Source of the DNA: Talinum fruticosum
Lineage: Eukaryota; Streptophyta; Magnoliopsida; Caryophyllales; Talinaceae
Reading direction: 5' to 3'
NCBI GenBank assembly: GCA_021018815.1
Contig: JAITYX010000007.1
Location: 10,540,001 to 10,604,000 of the forward strand
DNA length: 64,000 bases
A program made the position numbers and the translations under genes. Under the pieces are notes generated by a model. That model had not been told where the DNA came from and did not search any database. It was given only the letters and a program-made list of their open reading frames with translations. Below, one piece after another: positions 10,862 to 20,848 of the stretch (positions are counted from its first letter, which is position 1; each line of letters begins with the position of its first letter).

Positions 10862-11451
10862 CAACTTAGATATAAGGGCATGAATAAAATTTTATCAAAT
10901 ATCTTTTCCTCAAATAACTAATTTTATCAAACATTTTTTCAAGAACCAACTAATTCAAACAACTAATAGCAAATAGCCGATACAAACAAGTTAACAACTA
11001 ACATATGTTTGCCAAACATATAACCGAAATGACTAATGTATGCAAATGATTGAGATGTCATTTAGAACCTATTTATTTGAGTTGTTAAAATGAGTTCTTA
11101 ATGCTATTATAAGTTGTTATAATTAGTAATTAGTTATTATAATTATTAACTATTATGAGTTGTTATGAGATGTTATAATAAGTTGTTAGGTTGTTATGAG
11201 CAGTTATGAAAATTTTAAAATATCATTAATGATATTATTTATTATATATTTGACAAACAACATATATTGGTCTATAATGAATTTTTGTAATAATTTTTTT
11301 GCTAATCGATTAATTTTTATTTAGTTATAAATTTTAATGATCGTAATTTTTATATATGTATTTAAGGGAAAATAGGTCATGTTAATACATATCTCAAGAA
11401 ATAAAAAAAATTATAATGTATACGAATATTCTTTATTCCATTCAATGTAAC

Positions 11452-11526
<75 letters not shown>

Positions 11527-11930
11527 TAACAACAAAAACAACAACAACAACAATAATATATGAGTTTATAATTAACGATTGTAACTATTATAGTGATTAT
11601 AGATATTATGAGTTGTTATAAATTGTTATGGTTACTAAGCTATTATGAGTTGTTAGCGGTTATAAATATTTTTATAAACAAAAATTCGAACAAACCCTCA
11701 ATAGTCTTTCATAAAATAAAATAAAATGAAGATAAAAATGAATTGATTTTGAAATCGAATTGAAATTTTTTTTATGAATGTTATGATATACAACTTTAAT
11801 CGAAAGAAAAAAATGTTCAAATAATGAATCAAAATATTAGTTTTATAATTTAAGAAAGAGTAAAAAGTAGTACAATTAATAAATGGGCCACTTTCGTTCG
11901 TTTAGAAAGAGGTATGCCGATTGCTTTTTC
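10831..11930. other. AT-rich intergenic DNA with TA and AAT microsatellites
   Basis: A (ta)n run occupies 10831-10860 directly at the MULE edge, and a long (taa/aat)n run spans about 11450-11525, ending in aacaacaacaac. Between them are repeated words gagttgttat/gttataa with no coding potential. No gene is seen. Confidence 0.6.
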
Positions 11931-11935
11931 TGAAC

Positions 11936-12490
11936 AATCAAATTAGGTCATACACACACACTTCACTAACCCAAACTAACCCCTCTCCCCATCCTCTCCT
12001 CCCTCTTTTAGGCCATCTTAATAATCAAACTAGGTCATATACACATAACTAGCCCTAACTAATACTCTTTCCTATCATGCTCCCTCTTTTAGACCGTCTT
12101 AATAATCAAACTAGGTCATATACACGTAACTAGCCCTAACTAATCCTCTCTCCTATCCTACTCCCTCTTTTAGACTGTCTTAATAATCAAATTAGGTCGT
12201 GCATACGTCACTAGCCCTAACTAAACCCTCTCTCCCATCCTCCTCCCTCTTTAGACCATCTTAATAATCAAATTAGTTCATGCATGCGTTACTAGTCTTA
12301 ACTAACCTCCTTTCCCATCCTCCTCCCTCTTTTAGACCATCAAAGTAGGTCATGCACTAGCCCTACTAACCCCTCTCCCATCCTCATCTATCTTTTAAAC
12401 TATCTTACTAATCAAATGAGGTCATGCACATGTCGCTAGCCTTGACTAACCCACTCTCCCATCTTCCTTCCTCTTTTAGACCATCTTTTC
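11936..12490. repeat. 81-bp minisatellite, about 6.7 copies
   Basis: The word (c)catcttaataatcaaa recurs at 12013, 12094, 12175 and 12256, exactly 81 bp apart. A shorter and a diverged unit continue to about 12490. Other conserved words are aggtcat, tagccctaacta, cctctc and cctccctcttttaga. The array is non-coding and marks the left border of the copy-1 upstream duplicate. Confidence 0.85.
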
Positions 12491-12639
12491 TACCCTACGA
12501 AAAAAGTAAAATCAAATCTCGACATCTGTCACCATTATATTCATTTGGTTTTAGATAAATAAGTAAATAGTTAGGAGTCTTTACCTTTTAAACCATTGAA
12601 ATAATGAATATTAATTTTTTTAAGAATAAATAAATAATA

Positions 12640-12875
12640 CTCCCTCTGTCCCACAATAATTGTTTATTTTTTACTTTTTAGGTCAAACTTTATAATTTTT
12701 AACCGATATTTAGTCAAAATATACATTGATTTACAATATGAAATTATCATAAGTGGATTTATTTTAAAAAATACTTTCATTATAATATATTTTTATAATT
12801 TTTTTCTATTACCTAATTTTAAAAATCGATGGTTAAAATGATGTCAAACTATGTAGCTTTTTGGGATGGATGGAG
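12640..12875. mobile_element. Stowaway MITE (236 bp) with a proven empty site
   Basis: The element begins ctccctctgtccca and ends in the inverted form tgggatggatggag, the Stowaway (Tc1/mariner-type) terminus, and is flanked by TA on both sides (12638-12639 and 12876-12877). The duplicate at about 190-205 reads straight through aataataattaataactttg with one TA, exactly the pre-insertion sequence. It has no coding capacity; it would need a mariner transposase in trans. Confidence 0.9.
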
Positions 12876-13794
12876 TAATTAATAACTTTGTAAAATACAA
12901 ATGTGCATTTCCCAGTAGCTAATGAACCGATGAAAAAAAAATAACAGTTACTTAAGTGCTTCATCTTCTATGATCGAAGCTAAGGCATTTACTCATAGGA
13001 AGTTAAGGGTATTGTTAACAATGACAATAATTTTGAGTTGATCCTTAACACCCGTATCCGTACTTGTGTTTTGTCAACTCATACAAATAAAATGTAACAA
13101 GAACAAGTTTACAAAGTTCATATTTAATATCTTAAATAAACAAATTAAATTAAAAAGAGAGAATTAAAAAGTTACTTCTTGGATAATATATATATTTTTA
13201 TCATTAATGAACTCAAACAAACTAAAAAAAATGAGACATTAATTAATGCTTATAGAGCACCTCAACCTTCTAAAGGCAAATGATTCGCCCAAATAAAGAG
13301 AAAATATAAAACCACCTAATTTTAATTAAGAATCATCGCTTGACTCAAGTGATAAGAGTTAAAAGTCACCTATTTTGAATATTAAAACTCCACCCTAAGA
13401 TTGATAATCCACCTAAATAAGCAAAACTAATCAAGTAGCATACACCATGAGTACACCTCTCTCCAAGTAAGCCACCAAAATAGAATATAACAAGACCACC
13501 TTGTCTCTAGGGATTAGGCTATTCCTCTCCACTTGATTGGGGGTTGACGCTTAGTTCTTTTTCTCGCTCCTCAAGTCAGCCTTGATTCATTCAATTATTT
13601 CTCTATCATCTCCAAGCTCCTTAAGCCGAGCCTTCTTCCCTACTTTCCAATTTTCACAAGCTTATTTAGAAGTCGAATCATTATCGGAGTTAGGAGACAT
13701 AACTTTCTTAGGTGTCATTCTTTTGAATTTCCTTGAGGATTTACCCAATCTTTCTTTACTCATCTTCAAAATTTAGAGGTTACCAACTTCCAGT

Positions 13795-14912
13795 TCAATC
13801 AAGCAATTTTCTTGCTAGCATCCTCATCAACACATCCGACCACGTACCGCTACTCGAAGCTTGCTCTACTTCGTCTAGGTAGCTACTCGGCTGACCAGTC
13901 ATAATACCATAAGTGTTTTGGCCTATTACCATATGAGAAGGGCTTTCGATCACCACATGAACTACATCCACGTTATCACATGCCTGGGTGACATCAATCC
14001 TTTGCAAAGTGGTATTTGACAATGTACTTTCCTTACTAGATTCAATCTCATTTGAGGGAATACATCGGCACTAAATGAGGGAACATGAATGGGGATCCGC
14101 TAGATTGAAGGACTTCGATCCGAAAGGCAATAAAGTCCAGGTGACATAGGACTTTATCATTTATGACTATGAGACTAAACTAGGGAATGTCAATCATTGC
14201 TCTAGCTACCTCCATGGAAGAAATATCCACTGCTTTCTTGCTCAAGAAAATTACATCTCCATAAAGTTCATTAGTCTTAGTATATATTCTCAGCAGTCCA
14301 ACCAGAGGTGGAAGACCAAAAATTTCAATCCAAGTTCTCCTAAACTGACATAAATCCATAGTTCTCCACTGCTACTTTCAGCAAACCAATTATGGAGAAA
14401 ATATTTTTTTCTCATCAAGAACTCTATTAGCCTCTTCTTTAGAGTCAAATGATAAGACGGACGTATATTTACCCATGTCTGTAAGTTTCAAAAGATAAGA
14501 TATTCAGTTTGTCAAGCCACTCTAGATTGTCCTCACTCACTGAGCTATGAACTTCTTTGATGCTCGTATGCTCAACCTCATTCACAGTCAAGGACCTTCT
14601 TTTCCTTTCACTGGTTGAGTTTTTTCGGATGCCAAACCCAAGCTTCCTGATCATGTTGCCTCCTACGCGCTTGGTTCTTCCAATTGGCTCTGACCTCTTG
14701 CTTCTTATGAAACTAAGCCCTATTAACAGAGATCCTAGACCTCTTGACAGTGTGCCTGTTAAGGATTCTTCTAGCTTGTTCGACATGATTCTCTTTTCGG
14801 AATCGAACGAAACCAAATCGCAATTGGGATTTTCTTCTAATTTTTCTAGGTATGTAGGCGTCAACAACCTCTCTAAAACTTCTAAAAGCTCTCCAAAGAG
14901 AAAAGATATCAA
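13795..14912 (-). pseudogene. LINE ORF1/gag relic (DUF4283-like), antisense
   Basis: On the minus strand, broken frames carry a gag-like pattern. A segment at about 14260-14340 reads RRTWIEIFGLPPLVGLLR, typical of the DUF4283 region of plant LINE ORF1 proteins (nucleic-acid binding). Adjacent pieces include LSKKAVDISSMEVARAMIDI, then the basic frame at 14912-14469 with SERKRRSLTVNE. Stops and frame changes separate the pieces. There is no adjacent reverse transcriptase, so it is a fragment. Confidence rests mainly on the WIEIFGLPP motif. Confidence 0.5.
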
Positions 14913-14957
14913 AATTCCATGGTAAATTGCTATAATAAAGAAGAGTAAACTCTTTCC

Positions 14958-15085
14958 ACTACTACAAGAATCATATTTTACTACGGTTCAAAATGACCTT
15001 ATGTTGCGGTTGGAAGGCATAGTCTATATGAGCATAGTAGTAGGCAACTATTTTTTACTACAATTCACTGGAAAAACTGTAGTAA
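14958..15085. mobile_element. CACTA-like terminal sequence
   Basis: The stretch begins cactactacaagaatcat and continues with repeated ttactac(a/g)gtt-like words in both orientations (tactacggttcaaa, aaactgtagtaaaa). A cactac... terminus followed by short subterminal repeats is characteristic of CACTA (Spm-like) elements. The matching opposite end was not found, so this is either one end of a truncated element or a chance resemblance. Confidence 0.4.
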
Positions 15086-15099
15086 AAGGTGTCCCCCTT

Positions 15100-15690
15100 T
15101 TTCAATTAGTTTCTACCCAAATTTTCAAAATACAATAATTTTCTTCAAAAATTCATAACAGAGAATCTACTTATCCAAAATTCACCAAAAAATATAATAA
15201 TAAAGAAAATTGATATAAATTCACATGAATTTTCAGTAAAAAATTTTAAGAATTTTTTCCCATCTATGGAAACACAAAAATTCAAATAATGAACAAAATG
15301 GGAAAAATTCTGCACATAAGGTTAAACTTGCATAATTTGAATTTTTTCATCTATTTCAACCCAAGATAAATTCACAGAAAACCCAAATAATATACACTGT
15401 TAACATATTCCTCTCCATATGAGAGGGTATTCATTCATTTGAGTAATCATAGTCAAGCAAGTTTCTACTCAAATAACACAAATAGTCCCCAAGTTTCCAA
15501 AACAGAACAATTTTCTTCAAAAATTCAAAACGCTTATGTACTCATCCAAAATTCACCAAAAATTACAGAAAATTGTCTAAATTCATATGAATATGCACTT
15601 AAAACTTCAGGAATTTTGAACCATTTACGGGGTCACAAAAATTCAAATAGTGAGTAAAAACGGGAAAAATCTAAAACACAAACTTCTTCA
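15100..15690. repeat. Diverged direct repeat, about 215 bp units
   Basis: The segment 15105-15325 resembles 15455-15685. Shared words in order are agtttctac, caattttcttcaaaaattca, tatccaaaattcaccaaaaa, aattcaaatagtga/aattcaaataatga and cgggaaaaat. About 350 bp separates the starts. No reading frame is preserved. Confidence 0.6.
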
Positions 15691-15699
15691 CAATCAACT

Positions 15700-16970
15700 C
15701 AAGGCCCCCATCATTCTTCTCCTTCAACCACAAACTCGATGCCGATAATGATAACAAGCAAGATCTGAAACAAGTGGCAAAATTTTACATATCAAAAAAT
15801 AAAGCTTGAATATAGTCGACAAAAGGGAGAATCAAAATCCTAGAAAAAGATAAAATTGCATGTTTAGAAATTTATGAAGGAGAAGAGGCTAAGAAACAAT
15901 GAAAAAATCACCAGAGATTTGATAAGAACAATGTAAATAAAATGATGGGATTTCCCTAGAAAATCATTGTCACCGAAGCAAGAAGGAACGATTAAGAACG
16001 TTGATAACTCTTCCTCTATCTTAGGGTCGGTGTTTAAAGCCATATATAAACATATCCGATGGGAGAAGGATTCATGAGAATGGAGAAGATAAAGATGGAT
16101 ATGATAAGTTAGATTAAGAGGGATAAGGGTAGAGATCGAGGTGGAGATAAAGAGGAGTGAGAGATGAAATGCAGATATTTTAAAAAGAGAAAGAGGTACA
16201 CAGAGAGAGAGACAGAGAGAGACCTAGAAAACGGGATAAACTAAAACCTATTAATACAGCTTCTTCCTTAGAACCATAGTGATAAGTAATTTTCTTCAAA
16301 ATTTTATAAAAAATCAATGTAAACACCTAAAAAGTATCATCCTTATCTATGTTATTTATTTTTATTAGCCCGATAATGAAATTCCAGCCTCATTTGTAAG
16401 CTCAGGTCATGGGCGAACCGAAAACAACATAACGGAAGCCAGTAGCCACAAAAAAACCATTCAAGCACCACAAAAACAACCTATTTTCATTTTTCCGGGA
16501 ATAGACCAGCTCGTAAACCACATCTTCGGCTGACCTAAAGCAGAGTTCGGACTCCCAAACCAGATCCGAACCGGAGCCGGTCTCCCGAGCTGCTCAAACG
16601 CAGTACTTTACCTCTTTTAGCGGCCAAATTCCACACACTTTCGAACATCCGTACGACGTCATTTTCGACCGGCTCGATTTTCAGAACTCTTGAAACAATG
16701 TCGTTTGACCAAGGCAAATATCCCATTTATTTTTTATTATTATTTTAGCTTTCTCAGGCTCGGTTCAATCCAAAGCCGACGAGTGGAAGGGAATTTTAGG
16801 GTTCTTTTGAACCTCAAAATTTCCTATAAAACAAAGGTACAACTCATCCTCATGAAAAAAACAGGAAGGTACTGTGCGAGGAGATTGAAAAAAAGACATT
16901 TTCACGTTTATAAGTGGTATAGGTTCAAAATTGGAGATTGAAAAAGTGAGATATTTATACGTTTATGGAT
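15700..16970. other. Non-coding interior of the 3.85-kb insertion
   Basis: No gene is supported. It contains a purine-rich stretch with gagag runs at about 16140-16225. Short frames at 16535-16941 show no family motif. Confidence 0.35.
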
Positions 16971-16981
16971 CATATTTAATA

Positions 16982-17248
16982 TTCCCTCCATTTTGAAATA
17001 TATATTACGTTAACTAATGTTTTTGGTTTTATAATATCTGCCACTTTACAATTCTAATGATATATTAATAACTAATTAAACAATTTTGTCCTCATTAATT
17101 TTTTTTTCTCTTCCTTTTTTCATTAGCTTTCTTTATTTTCAATGAAATTCTGAAATAATTTAATCTTTTAACAAAAAATTTATCATAAATTTTGTATTTT
17201 CTTGATATTCCTCCACAACCCAATATTAACAAATATTGTGAAACAGAG
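16982..17248. mobile_element. Stowaway-like MITE, degenerate
   Basis: The left end ttccctccattttgaaatat is matched imperfectly by the inverted right end ctctgtttcacaatat, and TA borders both ends. The corresponding place in duplicate A (about 445-460) lacks it. The terminus resembles the ctccctccgt class of Stowaway elements but is more diverged than the element at 12640. Confidence 0.5.
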
Positions 17249-18573
17249 TATATTAAGTTATTAGTTATTAGCAAATTAATTATTGTATGTTAATTTTTTT
17301 ATGAAAACTATTGTATATTATTAATTGTATTAATTTTTTGACTTAATTTATTATATTGCTTGTTTTATTAAAAAGATGTGTTGTATAAAATAATATCTAG
17401 TTCTTGTATATGTAAATTGTTAACGGTTTAATTTAATTCTCCCTTTTTCTTCTAGCCTGTAAATTTTGGACGCACTTTCATAATCAAAATTTTAAACTAC
17501 AACCTTTCTCTCTCTCTCTCTGAATTATCCTGTTCAAAAAAAAAAAAAAGGAAAACATATATATGATGTAAAACAAGGGTTCTAAAAAAATGAGCATAAT
17601 AGCGATAAAAAAAATGAGGATCATGGAAAATAAAATAGTTCATACGGAAGTGACATAAAGGATGCAAATTATAATGTAGTCTTAAAATTATAAATTTGGT
17701 TAATTATAGAATCCTTTTCTTTTCTTTCTTTATTTTGTTAAAATAATAAGGTATTTCAAATTATTTCCTTATTTGTATATAGTAAATAGTGATTTAAATA
17801 AAATAACTAGTATGATTTATAAGAATAAAATCTAAGATCTATAATATGAGTCCTTTTTATGAAGAATTTTTACCATGTAAGTTATTAGAATAAAAATCAA
17901 CCGATCTATCGGTTATTATATAAAAATTATACATAGAGGGTCTAAATCAAACTTGAATCCATTCTTACCAGATTGAAATTTGACTTGAACTTTTCTAATA
18001 AGTTACTTCTTAATTGGATAAGTTATTGGATCGAAATATCTATATAAACATGAACGTGAAGAAAACAAACAAATAAAAAGAGTCTATCAGAACTTACATT
18101 AAATTCAGATTTCATCATCAATTTGAATATATAAGATGAGATTTTACTATATCGGAACCCCATTTCCCCTCTAATTTTTCACAAAAAAGTGTATATTAAA
18201 TATTTATCATAGACACTCTCTACAACTTCACGTATATATCTAATTGTCATAAACATTGATCATGCTCTTCCAAAATAAAGCGACTTTTAAATATTATCAT
18301 GTTAAGGGCCATCCCTTGCGGTAATTGATTTTTTTGAAAAGATTTTACTATATAGTTTTGTTTTGGATGGATCAAAAGATTTTATTGCTTGAACATTGTT
18401 GATTGGAGTGAGTACATATTTATAAAAGTGAATGAGAAATATTTGTAATCAGATAATAAGCCATTGGAGATAGAATGGGACCAGAAATAAGTGTCAGTGG
18501 GCAGAGTAATTATTTAGCAAAAGTAATTCCCTTCTCACTCACTGTCGACGCATCATTTATTTATCTGTCTCTC

Positions 18574-18580
18574 TATAAAT
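18574..18580 (+). promoter_or_regulatory. TATA box of synthase copy 1
   Basis: The heptamer tataaat lies 77 bp upstream of the ATG at 18657. A GA-rich leader (gagagagagag) separates it from the start codon. The same box and surroundings are duplicated at 4748-4754. The position fits a plant core promoter; activity is not known. Confidence 0.55.
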
Positions 18581-18919
18581 TGGATGACTGGCCTGCACGT
18601 TTTGAATGCAGGCAAACAACCTTAGAGAGAGAGAGAGCTTAGAGAGAGAGAGAGAGATGAGGGTGGCAGTGATAGGAGGGGGTTAAGTGGGTTGACAGCA
18701 GCATACGAGTTAGCAAAGGCTGGGGTGAATGTGGCGTTGTATGAGAAACAAGATTGCTTGGGTGGCCATGCAAAAACTTTCCATGTTGATGGCCTACATC
18801 TCGATCTCGGCTTCATGCTCTTCAATCGGGTATGTCTATGTATATCTATCCCCTAGTGGTTATTTGTTTATCGATCCATACCCTAGTATAAGAACGTTAC
18901 TCTAAATTTTGATATAATT

Positions 18920-19286
18920 TTTTTTTTGGGTAAGAAGTATAGATTCATTACCACTGAGTAAATTAAAACTCAATGCAAATTCTTAAAGGGATGGGATCTT
19001 CCCAGACCTTTAAGAGAGAAAATGTTGTAGACTAGCTAATGAGTCACTCTTTTTTAAGTTCTTACAGTAAAGTTTAGTGTACCTTGAACAAGATACTTAC
19101 ATTTTTTCCCAATCACATTAACATCAGTTTCCTCATTCCTGAAAGCTCTATCATTACGTTCTATCCATAGGCAGTAGGTTGTGGTCGTTATGCAGAGGGT
19201 AAATACTTCTCGGGTTGTCTTATTTTTTATCTTCTTGATAACTTGGGGTAAGATTAAGATATGTATTCACATGTCATGAAAGCTTG
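18920..19286 (-). mobile_element. 5'-truncated antisense LINE in intron 1 of copy 1
   Basis: A perfect 15-bp duplication aattttgatataatt flanks the segment (18905-18919 and 19287-19301), and a poly(T) run begins immediately at 18920, i.e. a poly(A) tail on the minus strand. The minus strand encodes an LINE ORF2 C-terminal piece, LWIERNDRAFRNEETDVNV. The length is 367 bp. It sits in the interval where exons 2-4 of the gene should be. Confidence 0.85.
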
Positions 19287-20323
19287 AATTTTGATATAAT
19301 TGACACTTATTAAGACTGTTGATCTATGTAAACTTAAATATCATTTTAAGTTAATTTTTGTTTAAACTATTGTTGACTGTCCTGGCCATGCTGTGTCTAA
19401 CAATGTAACTGAACGTTTGTGTTGGCAGTTGTCTGGCCATCCTCAATGGCTTACTGTGAAAGGACGATCACATCATTATGTGGAGAAGGTTTTTGTTACT
19501 GTTCTCTGTTTAAAATTCAAATTTTGTCTCTGGTTTGTCAAATCATCTTAGATAATATATTTCTTATCATTTACAGGCGAGAGAAGAGCTTGAGCTCAGA
19601 GGAACTCAAATAAAAACAAGTTGTGAAGTGCATTCTGTTTCGACAAGTGATGACGGTTTGCAGTCACTCTCAATTAGAGTAGTCTTATTTTTCCTGTTGA
19701 TAAAGTTCTGCTGTATTCATTATTTGGGACCCTGAAGGGACGCACGTGAACTCTTTCCCATGGAGTTCTTACTAGAGCTGTATTTATTCAGTAGTAGTTT
19801 TTGATGTGTTGGGCAATAAAGGTACACTGTGACTTGGAGAGGGGGTTCACACACTGTGGCCAAGCTGGATGTTAAACCTAGAAGGTGAAACCGTAATACC
19901 ATGAATTTGTGTTTACCTTGCATTGTTGATTCTTTGATACACAAACCAATTTTTTCCACCTATTTTTCAAATTACGCATCATCAAAACCTGTTGGGTGGG
20001 CTGTGATCCCCTCTGTTTGCAACATAGATTCACCAGTGCTTTCAAAATGCTAGCGTCAGTAACAGTGGAACATGGGCAATTTGGAAGTGGTCGCTATGAT
20101 GTTATCCCAAAGGTCAACTAATTTGCACAATTTTTTAAAAGAAAGAAAAGTTCAAGTTCAGCTGAGAACTTCGTGCAATTTTCCACATAACCATGTAACT
20201 GAATGCTGTAGCTGTTAGTGAAGAGCGCATAGAGAAATAAGGTCTCCTTTATGCCATCTTCCTGTTTGCAACAAAGATGCATCTATCTTCAGACCAATTA
20301 GGTTGGTTGTTTTGGTTCATCAT

Positions 20324-20848
20324 TGTTGGGTGTATGGAGCTTAATGGGTGCGTTTAGGCTTGGGAAATCGCATTGCAAGGCAAAGGGGCAGCGGGCACGA
20401 CCCATGTGAAGAGAAAACGGGCCATTTTGGCCGGAAGAATTAAAGCCAGCACGGCCAGCAGCCAACACGGGCTGGCCGTGTCGGCTGACATGGCCCATGT
20501 CAGCTGCACGGGCAGCCAGTGCTGGCTGGCATGGCCTGTGCCAGCTGTGGTCTCTTCGGCTGCTCGTTTTTTGGCCGTTTTCGTTTGTTTTCTTGTGTTT
20601 ATTGCTTGGTTAATGCTTGGTTTATGGCTATAAATCAGTGTACAATCCTCCATTGTTGTATGTAGCTGAATTTCAAGGTGTAAGCTTGAGTTAGCTTGGT
20701 TGTAAATTCCTTGCAATGGCTACCGGTTTCTAGTGCATCGATTCGTGGTTTTCCCGGTTTGGGTTTTTCCACGTTAAAAGTCTTGTGTCTGATCTTTGCT
20801 TTCTTTTGTTCCTGTTTTATTTGTTTGAATGAGCTCCCGATCCTAACA
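20324..20848 (+). mobile_element. Copia-like LTR remnant in intron 6 of copy 1
   Basis: The segment begins tgttggg and ends cctaaca, the short inverted LTR termini. It ends in gagctcccgatcctaaca followed by agtg, which resembles the LTR/primer-binding-site junction common in plant Copia elements. Its 20370-20560 part is markedly GC-rich (repeats of ggcc, gctggc and acgggc) in contrast to the AT-rich intron. No internal gag or pol region and no second LTR are seen. A 5-bp target duplication is not evident, so it may be truncated rather than a clean solo LTR. Confidence 0.55.

Larger units (their letters stand above)
13118..16982. mobile_element. 3.85-kb insertion bounded by 13-bp direct repeats
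   Basis: The 13-mer tcatatttaatat occurs at 13118-13130 and 16970-16982. The duplicate at about 445-460 has one related site (gttcatatgttatt) and none of the interior. The interior holds an antisense LINE gag relic, a CACTA-like end and a diverged direct repeat, so it looks composite. Neither border shows a poly(A)/poly(T) tract or clear terminal inverted repeat, so the element class is unresolved. Confidence 0.55.
12500..18650 (+). repeat. Segmental duplicate B, upstream of synthase copy 1
   Basis: This is the counterpart of 1-4835. It carries two Stowaway-like MITEs and a 3.85-kb insertion that A lacks, and it lacks the two Harbinger-like MITEs of A. It runs directly into the start codon of the decayed synthase gene. 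The order of homologous blocks is the same as in A. Confidence 0.8.

Noticed and set aside
11450..11560. Possible CRISPR-like or regulatory array
   Set aside because: It is a simple (taa/aac)n microsatellite in a plant genome without spacer structure.
20298..20716. Overlapping frames of 66-120 residues on both strands
   Set aside because: They fall within the GC-rich LTR remnant and have no retroviral or other domain.
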